64,000 nt of DNA from Ziziphus jujuba (lineage: Eukaryota; Streptophyta; Magnoliopsida; Rosales; Rhamnaceae): contig NC_083387.1 in assembly GCF_031755915.1 (NCBI RefSeq), positions 21,905,001-21,969,000 on the forward strand, read 5' to 3'. Under the pieces are notes generated by a model. It saw only the letters and a program-made list of their open reading frames with translations, was not told the origin of the DNA and made no database searches. Made by a program: the position numbers and the translations under genes. Positions within the stretch are counted from its first letter, which is position 1. The number at the start of each line of letters is the position of its first letter. Shown here one piece after another: positions 1 to 10,689 of the stretch.

Positions 1-168
1 ACCCTTGAAGAGCTTGTTGCTATTTGGTGTGGAGAAGAAGTCTCATGATGTTGATCATTAAATGAGTTAAGTGGAGTAAGTGGAGTAAATAAAGATGAGG
101 GAGTGGGAAGAGATGAGAATGGAGGAAAGTGATGTGGTGGAGCAAAAAATCCACTAGGTGATGGAGAC

Positions 169-390
169 TCACCAAAAATTAGGTGGTGGGCCAGAGGAAT
201 GGGATAGATATGAAAAAGGAAAGAGATGTTCTGCAAATTGGACATGTCTAGAATGAAATATCTTGCGTGTGGAAGGGTCAAAATAGATATAACCACTTTG
301 GTTTTTGAGATATCCTAGAAAGATGCAAGACTTGGAATAGGACTCTAGTTTGTGTTTAGCATATGACTTGAGTAGGGCCGTCTCAAGCAA
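169..390 (-). pseudogene. copia integrase C-terminal fragment
   Basis: The translation contains a block of the type KSCIFLGYLKNQSGYIYFDP followed by RHVQF, the conserved segment after the integrase core of Ty1/copia polyproteins. It is nearly identical to 33845-34060 in copia B. The frame is cut at its N-terminal side by the hAET-type insertion event: a hAT element enters at 373, so the residues before about KHKLE come from hAT sequence and are not original. The downstream reverse transcriptase is outside the window. Confidence 0.8.
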
Positions 391-476
391 TTTTAAGGCC
401 CTAGGCAGAGAAAAATAATTGGGGCCTTAATTTTTTTTTTTAAAAAATTAAATATTAGTTTTTAAAAAGTAGATTT

Positions 477-3045
477 TTATATAAAATCTAATTTTTTAGC
501 TTTTTGAGATGCAAAGTTACTAATTAAATTTTTATATTCAAGTTTCAATAATAAATAATTTTCAATTGATAAAACTGCCAAATTATTTAATCTTTCTTGA
601 GACATTGTTGAGCGTAAATAAGATTTTATTAATTTTAATTTTGAAAAACTTCTTTCTGCTGAAGCTATACTAACAGGTATTGTCAATAGTATTCTATAAG
701 CTATCCATGCATTAGGAAAAAAATTTAAATTTTTTATAAAATTTAATATCTTAAGTGCTGTTTTTAATTCAGGATTTATTATTTCTTTTAAAACTTTTAG
801 TTCTGAAAATAAATCTAAACCATCAATATCAGATAACATGTCATGTTTTAAAAAAATTTCAAGATGCAAACATTTTTCTTTTAGAAAATCATCACCAAGC
901 AATTTTAATTTTTCTACATCATACAAAAAACCAAAATTATTTTCGTATATCTTAAACTGTTCAAACCTAATTTGAAGTGAAGAAATGACATGATCAACTA
1001 TATAATTGAAATAATTAATATTAAAGGATTCTTAAAGTGAAAGTCTCACCTCATTAGTTTCATTCTCATCAAATTCTTTTTTTCTTCTAATTACACATTT
1101 TTCACGAAATTTTGGTTCTACATTCATTTCATTAGCAATCTCTTTAGCACAAATCATAGCAGATATGAACCCATTTTCTTTATAGTTATTAAAAAAATGA
1201 AATAAGACCTTTTAGTTGATCTAATGCAATGGCAATATCCATATCTTTATATTGTAAACATTTACTAACAGTGTTAATTGCAAACAATATATCATACCTA
1301 ATAAAAATTCAAAATTTTCAATCTCATATGTTGCTAAAGAAATTGCTTCACTTTTTGTTTTAGGATCATCACTAGCTTCTGCTAGTTGATATAAAGCATC
1401 TCTTATTTGCGGACCTTGATATTTTATTGCTTTAACACTTTCAAGATGACTTTCCCAACATGTTTGTGACAATGATTTAAGAGTTAAATTAGAAACATGG
1501 TCTTGTAAAATTTTCCATAAATTAGAAACATGGTCTTGTAAAATTTTCCATCTTTTTGTAGAAGAAGAAAATAATGAGTATATACGTTGTGTCACGCCAA
1601 AAAATGTTATAGCACTAGGACAAGAAGTAGCCATGTCACAAAGCACTAATTAAGACTATGACATCCACATGGTGTATAAAAAGCTCTAGAATTTATATCT
1701 AAAAATATCTTTTGTACGCCTTGTTGTTTACCTTTCATATTAGATCCATTATCATATCCTTATCCTCTTATATCATTTATATCAAGTTCAAAATTTTTTA
1801 TTATACTAATAAGCATATCAAAAAGATATTTCCCTGATGTATCATCCACTTTTAAAAATTCTAAAAAATACTCTTCTATTTTGACTGGATTTGTTGAAAT
1901 ATCTACACATCTTAATATAAGAGACATTTGTTCTTGATGACTTATATTTGGGGTACAATCAAGTATAATTGAAAAGTATTTTGCTTCTTTTATTTTTTTA
2001 ATTATAATATTTTTTATTTCTAATCCTAATATATTTATTAACTCATTTTGTATGTTATGGCCAAGGTAATGATTATGAATTTCACCATTTTGAATAAGTT
2101 TAAGGTGTTCTTGCATTATAGGATCAAATTCTACAATCATTTCAATTAAACTTAAAAAATTTCCATTGTTATCTTGATAAATCTTCTCATTTGTGCCACA
2201 AAATGCCAAATTATTTTTTGCAAGATTTTTAACTACAGCAATAATTCTTACTAATACGTTCCTCCAATGCTCTTTTTCCTTGTTTATCTTTTCTTGTAAA
2301 TTTTGATCAATAGTTTTATTTTTAAGTAATCTCATTTTAACATTAAACCAAATATTCATATTTATAATATGTTCACTACTTGTTTCATGACTTTTAAGCT
2401 TGGCACTAAGATTTTTCCAATCTTGACATCCTTTGTTTGCTAATTGAATTGTAGTTGATTTTTGACTAAATAATTTACAACAAAAGCAAAATACTTTATC
2501 TAATTCTTTTGAATATACTAGCCATCTCCTATCATGTTTTTCTCCATTTGGTGAATAGTAGAAAAGTGTCTAGAATTTTTATCATGTGAAAAACATAAGT
2601 TAGTTTCTCTAATTGGACCTTTTTCAACTAATAAATCTATTAAATTTGTATTTATGTTTTCCCATTGTGCTAGATCATTTATATTTTTAACAATAGTTTC
2701 ATCAATATCATTAAAATTTTTATCTTCTTGATCAACTAATTCATCTTCTTCTAAATTATTATTATCTTTTTCGTTAATATTAATATTTGGTGAATTAAAT
2801 TTATGATTATTAGAAAGTTCTTGATAGATTTCTTTCTGTCCTAATAAAGTATCATCTTCTAGTGAAAATTCAATTGTTTTTTCATTTAAATTTTCAATTA
2901 GTTTTTCTGAGTTTTGATTTTTAGTATCAGTAACAAACCTATTAAGTGCTCCTTTTTGAGATTGAATAAATTCTTCTGTTTTTTCTTTTTTCATACGTTT
3001 TGCATATCCAGACTCATATTTTCTAGCAGACATATTTATATTCAA
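477..3045 (-). pseudogene. hAT transposase pseudogene (TTF zinc finger / DUF4371 / hAT dimerisation type)
   Basis: Four main open segments run right to left. Segment 3045-2518 starts with MNINMSARKYESGYAKRMKK, a basic N-terminus typical of ZMYM1-like plant hAT proteins. A TTF-type zinc-finger stretch (VFCFCCKLF, then GCQDWKNL) follows in another frame at about 2560-2370, so there is a frameshift near 2560. Segment 2359-1760 matches the DUF4371 region, with a DCTPNISHQEQMSL block around the first catalytic Asp. Segment 1646-1221 is middle sequence. Segment 926-477 ends with SIASAERSFSKLKLIKSYLR, the hAT C-terminal dimerisation motif. Several frame breaks separate the parts, so no full protein can be made. 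Family assignment is strong; precise intron or frameshift positions are uncertain. Confidence 0.88.
1486..1551. repeat. 33-bp in-frame tandem duplication in the hAT transposase
   Basis: The string starting AAATTAGAAACATGGTCTTG occurs at 1486-1518 and again at 1519-1551. On the minus strand it doubles an 11-residue segment (KILQDHVSNLW) without changing the frame. It is a local duplication inside the transposon. Confidence 0.9.
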
Positions 3046-4346
3046 AAAATAGAAAATATAGATCCTTAATATTTTATCAAAATTAAAATGCTTAAAATTA
3101 AAGAAACAATAAAACCTGATTTATGCCTTGTACTTTCAATTTGATGATACTTTAAAGTCTGACACTGTTATCTGCATGAATATGATAAAAGAACAAACAA
3201 ATATTAACTTTTATTTAGATTAATTAAAATAAGCATCTAGGAATAATTGGCCCAAATTAAAAACACCATGTAAGGATTCAAATCCAATCAATTTAGTTGA
3301 ATAAAAGATATAAAAAAAAAAATAAAAACACAAAATACAGAACAAAATTATGAGCTATATATATATATATATATAAGAACAATAAGAATGATTAGTAAAT
3401 AACTACATCATGAATTCATATAAAATCATATATATATATATATAATATGAGGAGAATGAATGTAAATTCATTAAAATAAATAAAAACCAACAAGCTTACC
3501 TTTAATTTTGGGGCCTTCGGGATTAGAATTGCAATTATATATGTTGAGTATCGAAGATTAAACAACTATGAAAGATTAGTGAATGAGAAGAGAATAAAGG
3601 AAGTTAGCAAGAGAAAAAATGCATAAACTCTGCAGAAACAGGAATGAGTATTTAATATGTGTTTTCTCTCTTTTTTACCGTTACAATCTAATTAATTGTA
3701 GAAATAAAATATAAAAAATTTCAATTAAACTTTATTAGTGTTCTTTTCCAAAGATAAAAATAATTATAGATAATTATAACAATAAATGATCAATTAAAGA
3801 TAATTTAAAATCCTAACAATAACCAACTTCTTATATTTCGAAAATAAATTAATAATAATATTTTATTTAATAAATATATATGTATATATAATATATAAAA
3901 TATATTTTTTGGGGGCCCCAATAAAATGGGGGCCCTAGGCATATGCCTTAGTGGCCTATGCCTTCAGCTGGTCCTGGGCTTGAGCCAAGGAAAAAAAAGA
4001 CAGCCAAATTTTTTAAGATTTTAATAATTTGGAATTTCGTGAAACAATTTTTGAAAAAGGAAACTATTATTTAAAATAGAAGTGGGCATTATATTAATTT
4101 AATATACGGCAGTTTCAAAAGAAAAAGTCCAAAATTGAACAGGTAAATTAGCTTGAGATAAGAGTGCAAGTCTTGCTTCTCTAATATGATGATGTCTGCA
4201 TTTAGCTTATCCATTTTGTTATGGAGTATGTGGTGTAGTTAAAAAATGGGATATGCCATTTTGTTGAAAAAAAAATTTAATTTTAAAAACTCACCACCAT
4301 TATCAGAGAAAAAATAATTTGTTTTTGAAAAAAAAAAATTCCACCC

Positions 4347-4577
4347 CTAATTTGAAATTAACAAACACAAAAGCAACTTCTGATTGGACTTAATTGGAAA
4401 CAACCATACATATTTAGTAGAATGATCAACAAAGAGAATATAATATTTGAAACCATTAGTAGATGGAATTTGAGTTGGTCCCCAAACATATGAGTATATC
4501 AATTGTAGAGGTTGACTACTAGACATGGGTGAAATGCCAAATAGGAGTTTGTTCATTTTATTACAACGACAAGACAC
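4347..4577 (-). pseudogene. copia GAG-pre-integrase/integrase core fragment
   Basis: On the minus strand the translation begins with CRCNKMNKLLF and continues to GPTQIPSTNGFKYYILFVDH and TKYVWLFPI. This is the junction of the zinc-binding GAG-pre-integrase region with the start of the rve integrase core, including the FVDHSTKYVW block around the first catalytic Asp. It aligns with 34440-34650 in copia B. A frame break follows at about 4340, and the core is not continuous with the fragment at 1-372. Confidence 0.8.
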
Positions 4578-7111
4578 ACAAGTGAAACTTTTATTGAACG
4601 AGACTGGTAACGAAGCAGACGAAACAATCTAACTAAGAACATGATTTGAAGGATGGCTTAACCGTTGATGCCAATCTTGAAAAGATGCTTTAGTGATGGA
4701 GAATGCAAGAGGTTTGTGGGAATGACCATCTTGTAACGCCCCCTCCCGAAGTACACTGGAAAATTCTCAAGTTAACAAGGTTTGACCATCATTGATTGAA
4801 AAAGGATCAATATTTGACGATTCGAAAAGAATTCTAGGTTGACCGAGACACCATTGTGAAGTATACATCAACTGAGTTTGTAAATTACACATCGAAAATG
4901 AAGCTACGGTTTGAAAGTTATGAGCAAAACAAGTTGAGGTTCGAACTGTCCAAGGGTGTTGGAGTTGACTTTTTATTTTTGTAAAATTGAGTTTTGACTC
5001 ACATATGAGTGTGAAGTACTCGTTGATACGAGTTTGTAGACTACCAGCATGCCTGATTTGGACACGTGGTTTGAAAGTTATGGACCTATGAAGTTTTTCC
5101 GAGATAGGTATTACTATTCATCGATCTGTGAGTGTGCATGAACCGTGACGCCACATGTAACATTATCAAGGATGCCATGTGTCATGACAAGAAAATGCCA
5201 AATGTCTGCCATAATTAAATATTATATTATTTTATTATTTTATATTATATTATTATTTTAATATTATTTTATATATTTATTTATTTTCTTTTTCTTTTTT
5301 TTCTTTTCTTCTCCCCCACATGGGGAAATACCCCCAGAGGATTCTTTCTTTTTTCTTCTTCCTTCTTTCTTTTTCTTCTCTCTTTCTCTCTCCCTCCTGT
5401 GGGTCTCTCTCTCCCGTTTACATCTCTTCCGGCCGCCACACGGCCACACGCGTCGGACGGTGTGGTGGCCCATGGCTGGCGGAGCTCGGATGCCGAGTCG
5501 CTGGTCGGTTGGCTAGCCTGGTCTTGGTTGGGCGGTTTTCTGGTGGCCACTGCTCGTGTGGATAGTCCTCCCCCTTAGATTTCGACCCCTTGGTTCCGAA
5601 AATGACCTCCATTTGCTGAAATTTTAAGCCATTTGTGAGATATGTGGAGAGGGAGCTCGGCCGAAACTTCCCGGTCAAATTTTGATCACCACCGACGAGG
5701 TTGTGGTCAATGAAGGTTAGAAACGTGTTCATTGTCTCATTAGCTTTCTATACGTACCTCATTTGCGAATTATGGTGTAGTATTTTGAAAGATGCCATTT
5801 TTGAATAAAATATTATTATTTTAATATGGTAATCTGAAAAATATGCCTGTTTAATATTTAAATAATTATTATTAATATTGAAGATGTCAAATTTATGTTG
5901 AATGGAATAAGTATGGCTTTGAAAAATATTATTGAAAGTTTAGGAAGCTGTAGTTTTAAGGTGCTATTAAATTACTATTAAATTATTATTAATTTTATTG
6001 TGAGATTATGACACCTATTAGAATATATTTTTATACTTAATTATATGCGAAATTGTATGTGGTTTTAATGATATTTGGTGTGAATTGATTTGAAGGTCGA
6101 GGAATTAATTGTATCAAGATTACCGTGATAACAAAAATATGTTTATGTGTGTGATTATTTACTTATTTATGGAATTGAATTTTTGTGGAAGAGATTAATT
6201 TTATAAAATTATGTTTTAAATCTTATCAAATTTATTGTTGATTTAAATGTTGAAATTTTGATGCATAAACAATGCATTTATGTGATTTTAATTATGTATG
6301 AATTTTTATATATTTTTCTTTATATTATTTTGGTGTAAATTGATTTCATGAATTTGAAGAAAAATATTTATTTAAATTTTAGTATTTCCAAAAAATATAT
6401 TTATGCATTAATTAATTAATCAATTTATTTATTATTTATAAACTTGATTTTTATCTAATTTTATCAAAACTCATTATTTTAATAATACTATAAACATTTA
6501 GAGTTTTTCTTGACGCACCATACACATACCAGTGTTTTGTATATGTGGATATGATTAGCGTGCATGTTTATTTATAGGGTTGTCTTGTAGTTGCCATCGA
6601 ACCGAGGGTAGGTAACTTTGATATTGGCTATAGCCGTCCCCTTCCATGGCTAGGAAGACTGATAGTAACGGCGCTATAGAACATCACGTGATGATATGTT
6701 GATTTCTTTTTTTAACCTCTCTGTCAAACTGTGCTTTGGGATGCTGGGCACTGTCGAGCACCACTGGTATTTAGTATGTGCATCAAACATTTACATATAT
6801 AAGTATATTATGTTTGTATGTATTACACCGCACGGGACGATGATCCAATGTGGTCCATAAAGAGCTAGCTTCCTAACTATGTTGCCTACGAATCTATGGA
6901 ATCGGACGGCCAATTTAGACAACCATCCTTAACTATATTGGTAGCAAGGTATTAGCAATAGCTGGAATCATGGATCACGCAGCATATTAGAAAGTATCGC
7001 TCGTACCTCCAATGCGTGTGTATATTTTATAATATGATTTTAGTTTTAAAATATTATTTTACCTTATATTATCTTATTTATTCACAATCTGATTTTTTAA
7101 TATTATGCTTA

Positions 7112-7480
7112 ATTGCTTTTATTATTATTATTATTATTATTATAATGATTAATATTATTTTTTTGTTGTTATTAATATTGCTATTTGTTATTATTGTTAC
7201 TGTAATTGTTAATATTATTTATTATAATTATTTTTAGTATTAATTTCATTATTTATTATTTATTATTATTATTATTATGATTATTATTATTATTATTGCC
7301 ATTAATTATCATGGTTGCTGCCATTTTATTATTGGTATTTTGTGATTATTATTGTTGTTATTAATATTGTTATTATGATTATTAATTATTTATTCCTTAT
7401 TATTATTATTATTTTTATTATCATTATTATTATTTTTATTGGTATTATTATCATTTATTGCTATTTTTATTATTATTATC
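7112..7480. repeat. TTA/ATT-rich microsatellite tract
   Basis: Interrupted runs of ATT/TTA trinucleotides dominate this stretch inside the solo LTR. The long Ile/Leu/Tyr-rich open frames across it are products of the repeat, not genes. A further pure run lies at about 7609-7637. Confidence 0.9.
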
Positions 7481-7504
7481 ATTGGTATTATACGGAACCC
7501 TTTA

Positions 7505-7590
7505 GGCAAGTGTGTAAGCCTTCGGGCAAGTGTGTAAGCCTTCGGGCAAGTGGGTAAGCTTATAAGGAAGTGTGGAAGCCCACGGACAAG
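7505..7590 (+). repeat. 20-bp tandem repeat, about 4.3 copies
   Basis: The unit GGCAAGTGTGTAAGCCTTCG is exact at 7505-7524 and 7525-7544. Diverged copies follow at 7545-7564 and 7565-7584, with a partial fifth unit from 7585. It lies between two ATT microsatellite tracts. Confidence 0.93.
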
Positions 7591-8000
7591 TTATGATATT
7601 ATTGTTATAATATTATTATTATTATTATTATTATTATCCTATTTTCTCCTGTTTACGTTATGCATTGAAACGTTGTAAAACAATATTAACATGTAATATA
7701 GTACTAAGTGGGTGGTATGGACGGATGTGAATATTTAAAGGTATATTTTTGTTCTTGACTTATTAGTTCATTTCTATCGTATATATGTTTTTATATAGTT
7801 TGATATTGAAGTGCTGCAACTTGTGGAAATTATTGTAGTAAGGTGGGAGGAATAAGGAGATATTGTTAGAAATGTTTTTTTGTGCAGGGAATTTTGTGGT
7901 AAGTCCAACCGTTGGGGGAGATGTTGCCTGATTTTCTATTGGAGGGTTTGGTAGGATTTTCCTGGAATTAGGGCTTGTCGAGGATTTCGGTGAGAAATTT

Positions 8001-9408
8001 TTAACGGGCCCTGACAATTTGGCTGAGCTTCAGAAGGCCATTCATAAACTCCTCCTTTATGCGGGCCCTTAAGAAGAACCAATCATGTCTGCAAGTCCTT
8101 AACAAAAAAACAAAGTGAGGATAAAACTCAACAGTGACATTATTTAACTGATAGAATTTTGATATAGAAAGTAAATTGCGTGTAATGGAAGGAACACAAA
8201 AAACATTATTCAAAGAAAAAGACTTGAGAGGAGTGGGCAAGAGAGTGGAACCTATTTTTATGACTGGAAGAAACTTACCATTCCCAACAACTATCTCATC
8301 AGTGCCTTCATAATCAAAATGGAGAGAAAGATTTTGCAAGTCATTAGCATGTGGAATTTGAGTTAGCAGTGGGATGCGGTCCAAGAAGTCTTTGTTGCAT
8401 GGAATTGACTTGTGAGATTGGATTAGAATAAAAAACTTGCAGAGAGGAGAGATTACATGAAGAGCTGGATATTTTTGTGATGGAGAGGACCATTGACTTT
8501 TGAAAAGTGGACAAAATTTTGCAGAATGACCCTGTTGATCACATAACTGACATTTACCCTTATAATTCTTCGACTTGTTTGAATTGAATGATCTGTTACT
8601 AGAGTAGTTCAATGGAGCATTAGATGAAATAGAGGAGTTTCGTTAGACCCTTCGGAGCAGTAGGAAAACCATAACTAGTTTTGTGAATAGAATTGGCAGT
8701 TATAGATAGATGCTCTGAACGTAAGTCTAACCTTTTTAGATAGGACTCATGTTTCACCAGTTTTTCAGGAATTTCCTCAAAAGAGATAGAGGTAACTCTA
8801 GAGCGGAGAGTAGCGGATATGTCTTTCAAATCAGGGGACAAACCATTGACAATGTATAGAGTGAGATCATCTTTTTCAACCGGTTTATTAAGAAGAGCAA
8901 GTTCATATGCAGCAGCGTTAACATCAAAAAGGGATTCTGAAACTGATTGTGAACCTTGAGTTTTAATCGGTCTTTCATCTAGCCGCATTAGATGAGATTG
9001 AGAAGGCTTAGCAAATATCTGTCCCAATTTATTCCAAATCTCATAAGATGTTTTATTAGATGTATTAAGGTGAGAAAGATCTCTGTGAATAGATGCAAGA
9101 AAAGCATTTAGAATAAACTTATCTTGTCCAACCCAAAGTATATAAACTGGATTAATACAAGAAGTGGTGGCCGATGGAGATCCACCAGTTGCCATGACAA
9201 TCTGAGGAGGACAAGAAAAGACACCATCTACATAACCATAAATGTCATAAGCCACAAGAAGAGCATCCCACTGTGCACACTAAAGAAAATATGTGGCAGA
9301 GGTAAGATGAAGAGGAACCTGTGTTGCAACATTTATAACAACCAAGGACTGATTATTGGCACTAGGAGCATCATTGGAGATTGGTATAGAATATGTTTTA
9401 GAAGTCAT
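8001..9408 (-). pseudogene. copia gag-protease region of element A
   Basis: The gag start is most likely the ATG at about 9408 (MTSKTYSIP). Its frame hits a TAG near 9280 where copy B has TGG, so a single point mutation breaks it. The frame resumes from 9255 with the UBN2/Retrotran_gag_2 region (KTSYEIWNKLGQIFAKPSQS, then LDLRSEHL). After a break near 8620 the next part shows a CX2CX4HX4C zinc knuckle (CQLCDQQGHSAKFC), then protease and pre-integrase sequence (FSLNNVFCVPSITRNLLSIS). The segment carrying the protease active site is deleted relative to copy B. The solo LTR truncates this piece at 8016. Confidence 0.85.
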
Positions 9409-9489
9409 GGTGGAAGAGAAGAAACAAAAGAGACAAGGTAAGGATCGAAACAAAAAAAACACTAGTGTTCTTTATGCTTTGATACCATA

Positions 9490-9658
9490 TAGAAACACAG
9501 AAAGAATAATGGAAAAGCCTTATTCATTAAAGAATAAGAGTTTGAATATATACAGCCATACGCTCTAAGTAGTTAAACAAGATAAGCTTTGCAATTAACA
9601 ATACAACAGCTTAAGATAAGAAGATAGCAGTAAGGCAGTTAAAGCTTATTATCCTTTA
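9490..9658 (-). repeat. 5' LTR of copia A
   Basis: The 169-bp sequence matches 40895-41062 and 31776-31934 in copia B. Just inside (9476-9487, minus strand) lies TGGTATCAAAGC, a primer-binding site of the initiator tRNA-Met type with one substitution. On the outer side the flank (9659-9805) is shared with copy B, so this insertion predates the duplication. Confidence 0.85.
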
Positions 9659-9810
9659 GTTTATTCATTACAATTCTTATCTTGAAATCCATTTGCAGCA
9701 AAATCCATTGGCTATAAGATTTGTTTTTAATGAATGCATACTCGGAAAAAGTGAAACTAATAAAAAAATTTAGTGGGTTCTTCTTAGATTTACATCTAAC
9801 AAATGCTTTA

Positions 9811-10165
9811 TGGTGGAGAAGGAAGTTTAGTTTTATGCTGTTAATAGTCCACACTAGCAGCCTTAAAACTCACCGTTTCATTTACTTTTATTTTTATCAT
9901 ATATTGAATATTAGTTAGCGTTTGATTTGGGCTTTAAAAGTAATAGACAATACGGCCTCGTTCTGGCACTCTCGGTTTTGAGAATAAGATTTTAAATCAG
10001 GCCATTTTCTTTGAAAGGAGATGAGTTTTTTCTTTCTTGCTATTATAAACAGAGCTTGAAGCTCCAGTTACCATAATGGAAATACGCCTTCATTTTCTCC
10101 TATTAGTTCTTTGAAATTTTCAAAGTTTCTAATTGATATCTACATTTACTCTGTTTGCTGCATCA
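9811..10165 (+). repeat. 5' LTR of gypsy A
   Basis: This LTR is bounded by the TSD CTTTA on the left and the tRNA-Met primer-binding site on the right. It shares the blocks CAGCCTTAAAACTCACCG and TTGAAATTTTCAAAGTTTC with the three other LTRs of this family in the window. Confidence 0.92.
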
Positions 10166-10689
10166 AATTGGTATCAAAGTCTTGGATCTAGCTAAGCTTG
10201 ATGGCCAACTCTGATGAAGGAAGTAGCAGAACTGTCAGAAATGAGTAGTCAAACCAAGTGATCTGGGCAGCAATCCGAGGACTAGAGTAGAAAATTGAAG
10301 CTCTCGCTCTTGAATTTCGCCAACCCCGACATTGGTAGGCTTCAACCATTCCGTTTCCACCTAACATTATTGGATAGCGAGGCCAAGATGTTGCTTGGCC
10401 CTGGCTAGCGGGAATCCATCCTCAATTCCCTCAACATTTCAATTCAGAAACACTAAAACTCACTGAACACACTTCGTTTCACCCTTTGATCGAAGACAAT
10501 TTGGACTCTGATGATGAGAGGAGGAGCTTCTACTTGGTGGGATCAAGTTTTGTTAAACCAAAGGAAGGAAGGAAAGGATATTATTAGAATATGGCATAGG
10601 ATGAAATAGTTATTAAAGGCCAGATTTCTCCCTTATGATTATGTCCAAATTTTAACTACCAATTCTACCATTGTCAACAAAGAGCTAGA

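Larger units (their letters stand above)
373..3976 (-). mobile_element. hAT-superfamily DNA transposon (about 3.6 kb) inside copia A
   Basis: The ends are inferred by comparison with copia B, which has the uninterrupted site CAGCTTGAGCC near 34047. In copy A the site is split into GACTTGAG (365-372) and GGCTTGAG (3977-3984). That is an 8-bp target duplication with one mismatch, as expected for hAT. The terminal inverted repeats are short and imperfect: TAGGGCCGTCTCAAG on the left and, as reverse complement, CAGGACCAGCTGAAGG on the right. The interior encodes a broken hAT transposase on the minus strand. (AT)n tracts at 3355-3374 and 3430-3443 lie near the right end. The insertion postdates the segmental duplication because copy B lacks it. 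Confidence 0.92.
4732..8016 (+). mobile_element. 3.3-kb solo-LTR-like insertion in copia A
   Basis: Copia B has the uninterrupted site (near 39566), so the ends here are clear. The insert begins TGTAACGCCCCC and ends GGGCCCTGACA, the TG...CA ends expected of an LTR. Short target duplications are plausible (ATCT at 4728-4731, ATTT at 8017-8020, one mismatch). No gag or pol is present. Inside are an AT-rich stretch, a pyrimidine tract (5285-5415), a GC-rich island (about 5415-5570), AT-rich DNA, a long TTA/ATT microsatellite (about 7112-7480) and 20-bp tandem repeats (7505-7590). The size suits a solo LTR of a large Ty3/gypsy (Tat/Ogre-like) element; the lineage is an inference. Strand is arbitrary. 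Confidence 0.72.
1..9658 (-). mobile_element. Ty1/copia retrotransposon A (degenerate, enters from the left edge)
   Basis: A minus-strand copia element whose 5' LTR is at 9490-9658 and whose 3' part lies beyond the window start. Reading leftward it holds gag, protease and GAG-pre-integrase remnants (9408-8017), an integrase fragment (4731-3977) and the integrase C-terminal part (372-1). A hAT element (373-3976) and a solo LTR (4732-8016) interrupt it. Copia B at 31776-41062 is the duplicated copy without these two insertions. Stops and frameshifts throughout indicate that it is inactive. Confidence 0.9.

Noticed and set aside
5264..5732. Several overlapping open frames on both strands in the GC-rich part of the solo LTR
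   Set aside because: They arise from the pyrimidine/purine tract and GC island; products are low-complexity Arg/Lys/Glu or Phe/Ser runs with no family features.
7016..7557. Hydrophobic Ile/Leu/Tyr-rich open frames
   Set aside because: Translation of an ATT/TTA microsatellite; not membrane proteins.
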